Source: Lysobacter sp. Root916
GTDB taxonomy: Bacteria > Pseudomonadota > Gammaproteobacteria > Xanthomonadales > Xanthomonadaceae
Reading direction: 5' to 3'
DNA length: 64,000 nucleotides
Assembly (NCBI RefSeq): GCF_001429785.1
Contig: NZ_LMJF01000012.1
Span: 314,015 to 378,014 of the forward strand
Positions 19,788 to 27,802 of this stretch are shown here, in pieces (positions within the stretch are counted from its first letter, which is position 1; each line of letters opens with the position of its first letter). The translations under genes and the position numbers were made by a program. Below the pieces are notes generated by a model. That model saw nothing but the letters and a program-made list of their open reading frames with translations, was not told the origin of the DNA and made no database searches.

Positions 19788-19895
19788 GCCGGGATTTGGG
19801 ATTCGGGAATCGGGATTCGTTACGGCAAGAGCAAAAGCCCGCGGTTGCGGGCTTTTCGCTTTTTCGAATCACAAATCCCGAATCCCAAATCCCGG
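19788..19895. repeat. Inverted repeat (family E) enclosing a terminator
   Basis: Left arm CCGGGATTTGGGATTCGGGA (about 19790) and its inverse TCCCGAATCCCAAATCCCGG at about 19875-19895 flank the terminator at 19833-19864. The same GGGATTCGGGA short repeats occur as an inverted pair at 42494-42630. Confidence 0.85.
19833..19864 (+). terminator. Terminator after the DUF2339-DUF3999 operon
   Basis: AAAAGCCCGC-GGTT-GCGGGCTTTT stem followed by CGCTTTTT. It sits in the loop of the larger family E inverted repeat. Confidence 0.85.
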
Positions 19896-19973
19896 CCTTT
19901 ACACTATCCGGCTACGGCGGCCGACCCCGCGCGCGCCGCCTTCCCCCTTATGTCCGTGCCCAGGAGGCCTTAC

Positions 19974-21149
19974 GTGTCTATCGTCCGCATGACCGATCTC
20001 GATCTCGCCGGCAAGCGCGTGCTGATCCGAGAAGATCTCAACGTGCCGATCGACGCCGGCCGCATCACCTCCGAACAACGCATCCTGGCGGCGCTGCCGA
20101 CCCTGAGGCTGGCGCTGGAAAAAGGCGCGGCGGTGATGGTGACCTCGCACCTGGGCCGGCCCAAGGAAGGCGTTTGGAGCGAGGCCGATTCGCTGGCGCC
20201 GGTGGCCGCGCGCCTGTCGCAGCTGCTGGGCATCGAGGTGCCGCTGATCAAGAACTGGGTCGACGGCGTGGACGTGCACCCCGGCCAGTTGGTGCTGCTG
20301 GAGAACTGCCGCATGAACGTGGGCGAGGGCAAGGACGACGAAGCCCTGTCCAAGCAGTACGCCGCGCTGTGCGATGTGTTCGTGATGGACGCCTTCGGCA
20401 CCGCCCACCGCGCCCAGGCCTCGACCCACGGCGTGATCCGCCAGGCCAAGCTCGCCGCCGGCGGCCCGCTGCTGATGGCCGAGCTCGATGCGCTGGCCAA
20501 GGCCTTGGACAACCCGGCGCGTCCGCTGCTGGCGATCGTCGCCGGCTCCAAGGTCTCGACCAAGCTGGAGCTGCTGTCCTCGCTGGTCGGCAAGGTCGAT
20601 CAGCTGATCGTCGGCGGCGGCATCGCCAACACCTTCATCGCCGCGCTCGGCCACAAGGTCGGCAAGTCGCTGGTCGAAACCGACCTGATCGGCACCGCTA
20701 CCCAGATCATGGCCGACGCCAAGGCGCGCGGCGCCGATATCCCGGTGCCCACCGACGTGGTGGTGGCGCCGGCCTTCGCCGCCGACGCGCCGGCCACGGT
20801 CAAGGCGGTGGACGCGGTGGGCGATGACGACATGATCCTCGACATCGGCCCGGACACCGCCGCGCGTTACGCCGAGCTGATCAAGAACGCCGGCACCGTG
20901 GTCTGGAACGGCCCGGTCGGCGTGTTCGAGTTCGACGCCTTCGGTCACGGCACGCAGGCCCTGGCGCGCGCGATCGCCGCGTCCAAGGCGTTCTCGATCG
21001 CCGGCGGCGGCGACACCCTGGCAGCGGTCGACAAGTACGGCATCGCCGACGACGTCAGCTACATCTCCACCGGCGGCGGCGCCTTCCTCGAGTTCCTCGA
21101 AGGCAAGGAACTGCCGGCGGTCGCCGCGCTCAAGCAGGCGGGCGGCTGA
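19974..21149 (+). CDS. pgk: Phosphoglycerate kinase
   Basis: A 391-residue glycolytic kinase that makes ATP from 1,3-bisphosphoglycerate. The N-terminal substrate domain has [10 protein letters not shown] and [11 protein letters not shown]; the nucleotide domain has [21 protein letters not shown] and [13 protein letters not shown] choose the GTG at 19974 because AGGAGG stands 7 bp upstream and family proteins begin at this point ([11 protein letters not shown]); an ATG lies five codons in. It is followed after 2 bp by the HAD phosphatase gene, so the two are likely cotranscribed. Confidence 0.96.
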   Translation: MSIVRMTDLDLAGKRVLIREDLNVPIDAGRITSEQRILAALPTLRLALEKGAAVMVTSHLGRPKEGVWSEADSLAPVAARLSQLLGIEVPLIKNWVDGVDVHPGQLVLLENCRMNVGEGKDDEALSKQYAALCDVFVMDAFGTAHRAQASTHGVIRQAKLAAGGPLLMAELDALAKALDNPARPLLAIVAGSKVSTKLELLSSLVGKVDQLIVGGGIANTFIAALGHKVGKSLVETDLIGTATQIMADAKARGADIPVPTDVVVAPAFAADAPATVKAVDAVGDDDMILDIGPDTAARYAELIKNAGTVVWNGPVGVFEFDAFGHGTQALARAIAASKAFSIAGGGDTLAAVDKYGIADDVSYISTGGGAFLEFLEGKELPAVAALKQAGG

Positions 21150-21151
21150 GC

Positions 21152-21802
21152 GTGGCCGCGGCCACGCCGACGCTGTTCTTCGACCTCGACGGCACCCTGA
21201 TCGACTCGGCGGTCGGCATCACCCGCTGCGTCGCCCATGCGTTGACCCGGATGGACCAGCCGGTGCCGCCCGAGTCGGAACTGCGGCGCTGGATCGGCCC
21301 CTCGCTGCGCACCAGCTTCGGGCCGTTGTTCGCCGAGCCGGCCCAGGTCGAACGCGCGGTCGAGCACTACCGCGAGCGCTTCGAGAGCCACGGCTGGGCC
21401 GAGCATGAGGTCTACGCCGGCATCGAACAGACCGTGGAATCGCTGCATGCGGCCGGCCATCGCCTGGCGATCGTGACCGCCAAGAACGAGCCGCACGCGC
21501 GCAAGATCATCGAGCACCTGCCGTTCGGGCACCGCTTCGACGACGTGATCGGTTCGACCATGGACGGCAGCCTCAGCGACAAGCCCGAGCTGATCGCCGA
21601 GGCGCTGCGGCGCTTCGCGCTGACGCCGCAGGATTGCTGGATGATCGGCGATCGGCGCATGGACATCGAGGGCGCGCGCCACCACGGCATGCGCAACATC
21701 GGCGTGCTCTGGGGCTTCGGCGGCGAGCACGAACTGCGCCAGGCCGGCGCGCACCTGCTGGCGGCGACGCCGCAGCAGTTGCCGGCGCTGCTCGCGGCCT
21801 GA
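21152..21802 (+). CDS. HAD-family phosphatase, phosphoglycolate phosphatase-like
   Basis: A 216-residue cytoplasmic HAD hydrolase with a GTG start 2 bp after pgk. Motif I is FFDLDGTLIDS with nucleophile D11 and D13, the cap follows, motif II lies in AIVTAKNE, motif III is the Lys of LSDKPELI, and motif IV is MIGDRRMDIEGA. The closest named relatives are Gph/PpaX-like phosphatases. Position between pgk and pyk suggests repair of phosphorylated side products of glycolysis such as phosphoglycolate, but that is inference. Confidence 0.85.
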   Translation: MAAATPTLFFDLDGTLIDSAVGITRCVAHALTRMDQPVPPESELRRWIGPSLRTSFGPLFAEPAQVERAVEHYRERFESHGWAEHEVYAGIEQTVESLHAAGHRLAIVTAKNEPHARKIIEHLPFGHRFDDVIGSTMDGSLSDKPELIAEALRRFALTPQDCWMIGDRRMDIEGARHHGMRNIGVLWGFGGEHELRQAGAHLLAATPQQLPALLAA

Positions 21803-22025
21803 GCCCAGGCCTAAGCGACCGCGAGCTGCGCCAGCGCATTCCGTGGCGCAGCATTCCGGACCCGCCGACCGCACCGCGCGTCGGCGCGCGCGGCTGCGGA
21901 TGTGCCGATGCACGCAATTTGTGCCATTCACGTGCCCTGCTGTGAAGCGGGTCAAGGTTTGCGGCGCGCGCCGGGGGTAGCGTCTAGTTGCGGTCGTCCG
22001 ATCGCGCAGACACGGAGTCCGCACC

Positions 22026-22256
22026 ATGCGTCGCAAGGGCAGTGTGTTCCGGAATACCTCGATCGCCGTTGCCTTGCTCGGCTTGCTGATGGCCGGCGTC
22101 GCCGTCGCCGGGCGCGCCGGCGAAGGCTATTCGGTGATCTATTTCGACGACGCCGGCAACGAGGTCGGCGGCGCCACCGCCAACTGCGGCGGCCAGTACG
22201 TGTCCTGGGGCCTGCGCACCGCCCACTACACCCGCAATACCTGGATCTGCGACTGA
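22026..22256 (+). CDS. Small exported protein, DUF6289-like
   Basis: A 76-residue product with a clear signal peptide (TSIAVALLGLLMAGVAVAG) and a mature part of about 45 residues. It contains EGYSVIYFDDAGNEVGGA, a mid Cys in TANCGGQYVSWG and a C-terminal TWICD. The two Cys could form one disulfide. This layout resembles the small Xanthomonadaceae proteins grouped as DUF6289, but that assignment is from memory and not certain. GGAG precedes the ATG at 22026. It stands alone, with repeat-filled DNA downstream. Function is unknown. Confidence 0.65.
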   Translation: MRRKGSVFRNTSIAVALLGLLMAGVAVAGRAGEGYSVIYFDDAGNEVGGATANCGGQYVSWGLRTAHYTRNTWICD

Positions 22257-22349
22257 CGCCAGCGTCGGCGTTGGTCCCGCAGCCGCGCGCGGCATCGCGC
22301 GACGTTCGCGCCACCGTGAGCGCGAAGGCCGCATGCCGCGTCGCTTCCT

Positions 22350-22645
22350 CTCCCACGTAGGATGCGGTGAGTCCAGCGAACCCCGGTCATCGAGCACGGT
22401 CGGCGCGCGCGCTGGGTGCCGGCCTACGACGACGCCGCGCTTCGTGGCAGGACTCACCGCATCCTGCGGTTTCGCGGCGCGCCATCGCTGCTCGCACCCG
22501 CACGCCATACCGGCGCCTCGTGCCAGCGCCTCGTAGGATGCGGTGAGCGCAGCGAACCGCATCGTTACGCATCTCCCCGGCCCAGGCGCTGCGCACCGTA
22601 GCTTCGCGACGATGCGGTTCGCCTGACGGCTCACCGCACCCTACG
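22350..22645. repeat. Cluster of family D palindromic repeats
   Basis: This 397-bp gap (22257-22653) holds TAGGATGCGGTGAGTCCAGC near 22360, TAGGATGCGGTGAGCGCAGC near 22534 and an inverse copy ending GGCTCACCGCACCCTACGG near 22645, together with further partly inverted fragments such as CACCGCATCCTGCGG. The last two face each other and would form a hairpin. No gene is seen in the gap. Confidence 0.7.
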
Positions 22646-22653
22646 GTGCCCGC

Positions 22654-23241
22654 TCAATCGCCGCGGGCCTGCCACTCGCGCGCGAGCAGGCCGTAGATCG
22701 CCGAATCCTGGCATTCGCCGGCGACCTGCCAGCGCTCCAGCAGCACGCCCTCGCGGCGGAACCCCAGGCGCTCCACCAGCCGGCACGAGGCTTGGTTGCG
22801 CGGGTCGATGTCGGCCTCGAGGCGGCGCAGCCCCAGGCGGTCGTAGGCATGCTCCATCACCAGCTGCAGGGCCTCCTGCGCGTAACCCCGGCCCCAATGC
22901 GCCGACCGCAGCGCATAACCGATCTCGGCCCGGCCCTGTTCGCGATGGATGTCGAACAGGGTCGCCGCGCCGATCAGGCGGTCGCTGTCGCGCAGCGCGA
23001 TCGCCCAGCACAGCATGCTGTCGTTCGAGCGCGCGGCGATCGCGCGCGCCAGATAGTCCTCGGCCTGGCTGCGCTGGGTCCAGGCCGGGAAGCTCCAATA
23101 GCGCATCACCGCCGGATCGGCGTGCAGGGCGTAGAAATCGCCCAGGTCGTCGCTGCGGAAGCCGCGCAGGCGCAGGCGCTCGCCGCGCAGCAGGGGCAGG
23201 TCGTCGCGTTCGGCGGATTCGTCTCGGATCGGAGCGGACAT
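22654..23241 (-). CDS. GNAT acetyltransferase, RimJ/RimL-like
   Basis: A 195-residue protein of the ribosomal-protein N-acetyltransferase group. LLRGERLRLRGFRSDDLGDFYALHADP is the usual start, given here in parts as LRGERLRLRGF and DLGDFYALHADPAVM; the acetyl-CoA loop is in HWGRGYAQEAL, and ADIDPRNQASCRLVERLGF closes the fold. The target amine is not predictable from sequence. It diverges from pyk with a 71-bp spacer. Confidence 0.85.
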   Translation of the reverse strand: MSAPIRDESAERDDLPLLRGERLRLRGFRSDDLGDFYALHADPAVMRYWSFPAWTQRSQAEDYLARAIAARSNDSMLCWAIALRDSDRLIGAATLFDIHREQGRAEIGYALRSAHWGRGYAQEALQLVMEHAYDRLGLRRLEADIDPRNQASCRLVERLGFRREGVLLERWQVAGECQDSAIYGLLAREWQARGD

Positions 23242-23312
23242 GCGGGCGGAACCGATGGAAGGACGCGGCAGCTGTGCTAGCGTGGCCCGCAGTCACGGAA
23301 CCGCAGTCTGCC

Positions 23313-24779
23313 ATGCTCGCCAATCCTCGTCGCACCAAGATCCTCGCCACCCTGGGCCCGGCCACCGATCCGCCGGGCGTGCTCGACGCCCTGCTGACCG
23401 CGGGCGTCGACGTGGTCCGACTCAATTTCTCGCACGGCGATCCGTCCTCGCAGATCGCGCGCGCGACCGCGGTGCGCGAAGCCGCGCAGCGGGTCGGGGT
23501 GGAGGTCGGCATCCTGGCCGATCTGCCGGGCCCGAAGATCCGCATCGAGCGTTTCGCCGACGGCAAGGTCTTGCTCAAGGCCGGCGACCGCTTCGACCTG
23601 GTCGCCAGCACCGACGCGCCGCCCGGCAGCCTGCGCGAGGTCGGGGTGAGCTACCTGGGCCTGCCCAACGACGTCAAACCCGGCGACGTGCTGCTGCTCG
23701 ACGACGGCCTGCTGCAGTTGCGCGTGGGCGCGGTCGAAGGCCAGCGCATCGTCACCACCGTGCTCAACGACGGCGCGCTGTCGGACCGCAAGGGCCTGAA
23801 CAAGCAGGGCGGCGGCCTGTCGCTGGGCGCGCTGACCGAGCGCGACAAGGAGCTGATCGCGGTCGCGGCCGAGCTCGGCGCCGACTTCATCGCGGTCTCG
23901 TTCTGCCGCAACGCCGAGGACATGAACGAGGCCCGCAGGATCGCGCGCGCCGCCGGCAGCGACGCCGCGCTGGTGTCCAAGATCGAGCGCGCCGAGGCGA
24001 TCGAGAACCTGGCCGAAATAGTCGAAGCCAGCGACGTGGTCATGGTCGCGCGCGGCGACCTGGGCGTGGAGATCGGCGACGCCGAGCTGCCCGGCCTGCA
24101 GAAGAAGATCATTCGCGAGTCGTTGGCGCGCAACCGCGTGGTCATCACCGCCACCCAGATGCTGCAGTCCATGGTCGACAGCCCGATCCCGACCCGCGCC
24201 GAAGTGCTGGACGTGGCCAACGCGGTGATCGACGGCACTGACGCGGTGATGCTGTCGCAGGAATCCGCGGCCGGCCGCTATCCGATCAAGGCGGTGGAGG
24301 CGATGGCGCGCATCTGCCTGGGCGCCGAGCGCCAGTTCGACCACGACACCGATTTCGAAGCCGCGCCGCGCAACCTCGAGCGCGCCGACCAGGCCATCGC
24401 GATGGCGGCGATGTTCCTGTCCGAGCACATCGGCGTGCGCGCGATCGTGGCCATGACCGAGTCCGGCGGCACCGCGCGCTTCCTGTCGCGCTTCCGCTCC
24501 AACTCGCCGATCTACGCCTTCTCGCGCCACGACGGCGCGCGCCGGCGCATGGCCCTGATGCGCGACGTCTACCCGATCGATTTCGACAGCCGCGGCCTGG
24601 CCTCGCGCGATGCCGCGCGCAGCGCGGTCAAGCAGCTGTTCGACAGCGGCAAGCTGGCGATCGACGAGCGCGTGATCTTCACCAGCGGCGACACCATGGA
24701 ACAGCACGGCGCCACCAACACCCTGCGCCTGCTCCAGGTCGGCGCCGGCGGCTGCGCCGAGGGTCTGGGCGAGCTCTGA
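23313..24779 (+). CDS. pyk: Pyruvate kinase
   Basis: A 488-residue enzyme forming pyruvate and ATP from phosphoenolpyruvate. It has RRTKILATLGPATD at the N-terminus, the substrate loop NFSHGD, DLPGPKIRIERF, the K+/Mg2+ site segments SKIERAEAIENL and MVARGDLGVEIG, and TATQMLQSMVDSPIPTRAE. The C-terminal domain (LSEHIGVRAIVAMTESGGTARFLSRF) carries the usual allosteric region. I begin at the ATG at 23313, since family members start just before RRTKI. It is followed by fba after about 170 bp with its own promoter. Confidence 0.97.
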   Translation: MLANPRRTKILATLGPATDPPGVLDALLTAGVDVVRLNFSHGDPSSQIARATAVREAAQRVGVEVGILADLPGPKIRIERFADGKVLLKAGDRFDLVASTDAPPGSLREVGVSYLGLPNDVKPGDVLLLDDGLLQLRVGAVEGQRIVTTVLNDGALSDRKGLNKQGGGLSLGALTERDKELIAVAAELGADFIAVSFCRNAEDMNEARRIARAAGSDAALVSKIERAEAIENLAEIVEASDVVMVARGDLGVEIGDAELPGLQKKIIRESLARNRVVITATQMLQSMVDSPIPTRAEVLDVANAVIDGTDAVMLSQESAAGRYPIKAVEAMARICLGAERQFDHDTDFEAAPRNLERADQAIAMAAMFLSEHIGVRAIVAMTESGGTARFLSRFRSNSPIYAFSRHDGARRRMALMRDVYPIDFDSRGLASRDAARSAVKQLFDSGKLAIDERVIFTSGDTMEQHGATNTLRLLQVGAGGCAEGLGEL

Positions 24780-24914
24780 GCCTGGCCGGGCGTGCCGGCC
24801 CGCGGCACACCTTTGCGGTGCCGCGTGGCTCGACTTGAAAACGGTTACCGCCAGGCCCCGCAACGGACTGGCGGGTCTGAACGGCGCGCGGGGGCGGCTG
24901 CCGTCGCCAGCCGC

Positions 24915-24920
24915 TATAAT
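24915..24920 (+). promoter_or_regulatory. -10 element of fba
   Basis: A perfect TATAAT in GCTATAATTGCGGGC, 31 bp before the fba start. No recognisable -35 at the right spacing. The -10 context matches those of gap and the RND adaptor gene. Confidence 0.5.
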
Positions 24921-24951
24921 TGCGGGCTTCCCACCGCTCCCCAGGACGTCC

Positions 24952-25962
24952 ATGAGCATCGAACAGCTTGCCGAAACCGCCCAGGCCATGGTCGCCGCGG
25001 GCAAGGGCATCATCGCCATCGATGAGTCCAACGCCACCATCGCCAAGCGCTTCGCCGGCGTCGGCATCGAGAACAGCGAAGAGCAGCGCCGCGCCTACCG
25101 CGAGCTGCTGCTGAGCACGCCCAAGCTGGGCGACTACATCTCCGGCGCGATCCTGTACGACGAAACCATCCGCCAGTCGACCAAGGCCGGCGTGCCGTTC
25201 ACCAAGCTGATGGCCGACAACGGCATCATCCCGGGCATCAAGGTCGACAAGGGCCCGCAGCCGCTGGCCGGTTTCCCGGGCGAAGTGGTCACCGAGGGCC
25301 TGGACGGCCTGCGCGCGCGCCTGGAGGAGTACTACAAGCTCGGCGCGCGTTTCGCCAAGTGGCGCGCGGTCATCAACATCGGCGACGACATCCCGTCCGG
25401 CACCTGCATCGAAGCCAACAGCCACGCCCTGGCGCGCTACGCCGCGCTCTGCCAGGAGCAGGGCCTGGTGCCGATGGTCGAGCCGGAAGTGATCATGGAC
25501 GGCAGCCACGACATCGACACCTGCTTCGAAGTCACCGAGGTCGTGCTGCGCTCGCTGTTCGGCGCGCTGTACGAGCAGAGCGTGATGCTGGAAGGCACCA
25601 TCCTGAAGGCCTCGATGGTGCTGCCGGGTTCGACCTGCGACGAGCAGGCCAGCGTCGAAGAAGTCGCCGCCGCTACCCTGCAGTGCCTGAAGTCGACCGT
25701 GCCGGCGACCCTGCCGGGCATCGTGTTCCTGTCCGGCGGCCAGTCCGACGAAGCCGCCACCGCGCACCTGGACGCGATGAACCGCATGGGCCCGAATCCG
25801 TGGCCGCTGTCGTTCTCCTACGGCCGCGCCATGCAGTCGGCCGCGCTCAAGCTGTGGTCGCAGGACCTGGTCAACAACGTCGCCTCGGCGCAGCAGACCG
25901 TGTTCGCGCGTGCGCGCGACAACGGCCTGGCCGCGCTGGGCCAGTGGCAGTCGGCCGCGTAA
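24952..25962 (+). CDS. fba: Class I fructose-bisphosphate aldolase
   Basis: A 336-residue Schiff-base aldolase splitting fructose-1,6-bisphosphate. The family features are GIIAIDESNATIAKRF, the Glu in PMVEPEVIMDG, the Schiff-base Lys219 in TILKASMVLPGS, and FLSGGQSDEAATAHLDAMN. Class I aldolases of this animal-like type are known in Xanthomonadaceae. It completes the local gap, pgk, pyk, fba cluster. The ATG at 24952 follows a weak CCAGGA site. A good terminator follows. Confidence 0.96.
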   Translation: MSIEQLAETAQAMVAAGKGIIAIDESNATIAKRFAGVGIENSEEQRRAYRELLLSTPKLGDYISGAILYDETIRQSTKAGVPFTKLMADNGIIPGIKVDKGPQPLAGFPGEVVTEGLDGLRARLEEYYKLGARFAKWRAVINIGDDIPSGTCIEANSHALARYAALCQEQGLVPMVEPEVIMDGSHDIDTCFEVTEVVLRSLFGALYEQSVMLEGTILKASMVLPGSTCDEQASVEEVAAATLQCLKSTVPATLPGIVFLSGGQSDEAATAHLDAMNRMGPNPWPLSFSYGRAMQSAALKLWSQDLVNNVASAQQTVFARARDNGLAALGQWQSAA

Positions 25963-25982
25963 TCCCGCCGCCCGCTGCAGCG

Positions 25983-26016
25983 AAAACGCCGGCCTCGTGC
26001 CGGCGTTTTCGTTTTC
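25983..26016 (+). terminator. Terminator of fba
   Basis: AAAACGCCGGC-CTCGT-GCCGGCGTTTT stem followed by CGTTTT, 20 bp after the fba stop codon. Confidence 0.88.
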
Positions 26017-26260
26017 CGTTCCGTTTCCCTACTCCCGCAAGCGGGAGGAGGGCGCGCGCGGCGACCGATGAAGCGCGCGCGCAACGCGCTTGCGCGTCCC
26101 CGCCCAGCTCGCCAGAGCCGGCAGGGCAGGGGCCGGCGAACCTCGACCGTCATGCGCCGGCGGCGCGCGCATCCCCGCCCCGCCTAGCGCTATCGGGCTA
26201 ATCGGGTCTCCCGCCAAAGCCGAGTAGACTGAGGCCAGTCGATGCGGGAGGCAGCGCGGC

Positions 26261-26785
26261 ATGGCGGATTCCAAGAAGGTCGCGATTTCCCCGGAAGCCG
26301 CCGCGGCGGTCGCGCGTGGCGATCTGATCGCCGCGATCAAGCTGGTGCGCGACGCCAATGGCCGGATCGAACTGCGCCTGGCCAAGGAAGCGGTCGAGGC
26401 CTGGCGCGACAGCCGGCCCTTGCCCAGCGGCGGCACCTCGTCCCACGCCACGTCCAAGCCCAAGGCCGCGCCGACGGCGCAGGGCGGCCTGCCCGCGGCC
26501 GCCTTGCTGGCCCTGTCGCAGGGCAAGACCATCGAAGCGATCAAGGTCCTGCACCAATCCGGCCTGGATCTGCGCACGGCCAAAGAGCGCGTCGACGCGC
26601 ATCTGCACGCGCACACCAAGACCGCAACGGTGGCGCACAATGCCGCCAGCGCGCGCCCCAGCGTGATCTCCGTGCGCACGCCGACCGTGCAGCACGACGA
26701 GAGCGACCGCAAGCTGGTGGTGTACGCCCTGCTGGCCGTCGCGATCGCGACGGTCGGCTATCTGTGGGAAGCGGGCTGGCTGTAG
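26261..26785 (+). CDS. Membrane-anchored protein with two L7/L12 C-terminal-like motifs
   Basis: A 174-residue protein of unknown function. Two segments, DLIAAIKLVRDANGRIELRLAKEAVEAW (about residues 25-52; key parts AAIKLVRDANG and LAKEAVEAW) and EAIKVLHQSGLDLRTAKERVDAHL (key parts EAIKVLHQSG and LRTAKERVDAH, about 91-113), repeat the IK-x-x-R-x-x-x-G-L-x-L-x-x-AK-x-x-V pattern of the ribosomal L7/L12 C-terminal domain. A Ser/Lys/Ala linker separates them. The protein ends in one membrane span (VVYALLAVAIATVGYLWEAGWL, last 22 residues), so the motifs would face the cytoplasm. It is monocistronic. The L7/L12 likeness is read by eye. Confidence 0.7.
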   Translation: MADSKKVAISPEAAAAVARGDLIAAIKLVRDANGRIELRLAKEAVEAWRDSRPLPSGGTSSHATSKPKAAPTAQGGLPAAALLALSQGKTIEAIKVLHQSGLDLRTAKERVDAHLHAHTKTATVAHNAASARPSVISVRTPTVQHDESDRKLVVYALLAVAIATVGYLWEAGWL

Positions 26786-26814
26786 ACGCCCGCGAAGCTC
26801 GGACTCGACCGTAA

Positions 26815-27140
26815 GGGGCGCAGCGAACCGCGTCGCTGTCGCGGCATCGCGGTGATGCGGTTCGCTGCGCTCACCGCATCCTACGGCCGGTGTCGCGGCT
26901 TTGCTTCCTGTAGGAGCGGCGTGAGCCGCGATTGGACTCCACTGGATCCGCGCAACCCCGCGACTGGGGATCGCGACTCACGCCGCTCCTACACGAGCGC
27001 CGGCGCTGGCGTCGCGCTGGATGCCGCAGCGCCTCGACTTCGACCGCCCCGTAGGGTGTGGTGAGCGCAGCGAACCGCACCGTGCGACGCTCCAATCGAG
27101 CGCTCGATGCGGTTCGCTGCGCTCACCGCACCCTACGAGT
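26815..27140. repeat. Repeat-filled spacer: inverted pairs of families D and C
   Basis: No gene is seen between 26786 and 27147. Family D copies at 26826-26883 and a facing pair at 27052-27138 (GTGGTGAGCGCAGCGAACCG against its inverse) flank a family C pair at 26911-26992 (GTAGGAGCGGCGTGAGCCGC and its inverse GCGGCTCACGCC-type end). Each pair would fold into a long cruciform or RNA hairpin. This resembles the paired REP (BIME) arrangement of other gammaproteobacteria. Confidence 0.75.
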
Positions 27141-27147
27141 CGAACGC

Positions 27148-27777
27148 CTACTCCTCGCGTGCGGTGTCGCCGCGCGTCGCCGGCCGCCGGAGCGCGGCGC
27201 GTTCGGCCATGCGCCGGTCGATCGCGTCCAGGCCCAGATCCGAGGCGGTCTTGAGCGCGCAGAACACCAGCATCGCGAACGTGCCGTGGCCGCCGGCGCC
27301 GAACAGGATGGTCAGGTGCATCGGCAGCACGCGCAGATAGGGCGTGAACATCAGCGCGCCCAGGTTCGGCCGTCCGCGCAGATCGGCCGCGTGCTGGACC
27401 TCGTAGGTCTTGCGCTGCGACAGCGCGAACGAGACGCCGCAGGCCACCAGCACCAGCCAGTCGAACATGCCGGATACGCGGTGCTGGGCGAACAGGAACA
27501 CCAGATAGCCCAGGTGGAAGAAGCCGTAGTGGAAGACGAAGAAGCGCGCGGTCGAGCGCTTGCCGGCCTCGTTCTCCGGCACCCGCTGGCCGCCGGAGGT
27601 GAAGCCCTCGGTGCTGAACTCGCGCAGGTTCAGCATGCGCTCGCGGGCGTAGTAGCCCACGATCACGCTCTGTATCCAGTAGGCCCACAACAGCCAACCC
27701 ACGTTCCAGTGCAGCACCCAGGCCGCGACCAGGGTCGCGGCGTTGGACAGCAGCAGGTTGCGCGCCGAAGGCTGCAT
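27148..27777 (-). CDS. DUF6498-like multi-pass membrane protein
   Basis: A 209-residue protein with about five hydrophobic spans: LLLSNAATLVAAWVLHW, GWLLWAYWIQSVIVGYY, FVFHYGFFHLGYLVFLF, MFDWLVLVACGVSFAL and LTILFGAGGHGTFAMLVFCAL. The YWIQSVIVGYYARERML and HYGFFHLGYLVFLF segments recall the DUF6498 family, an assignment made from memory. The C-terminal 35 residues are charged and cytoplasmic-looking. It ends 25 bp upstream of... the cysK stop lies on the same strand after it begins, so the two are neighbours with cysK upstream. Function unknown. Confidence 0.65.
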   Translation of the reverse strand: MQPSARNLLLSNAATLVAAWVLHWNVGWLLWAYWIQSVIVGYYARERMLNLREFSTEGFTSGGQRVPENEAGKRSTARFFVFHYGFFHLGYLVFLFAQHRVSGMFDWLVLVACGVSFALSQRKTYEVQHAADLRGRPNLGALMFTPYLRVLPMHLTILFGAGGHGTFAMLVFCALKTASDLGLDAIDRRMAERAALRRPATRGDTAREE

Positions 27778-27802
27778 GCGTGCGCGGCTCAGCGCGCAAG
27801 AC

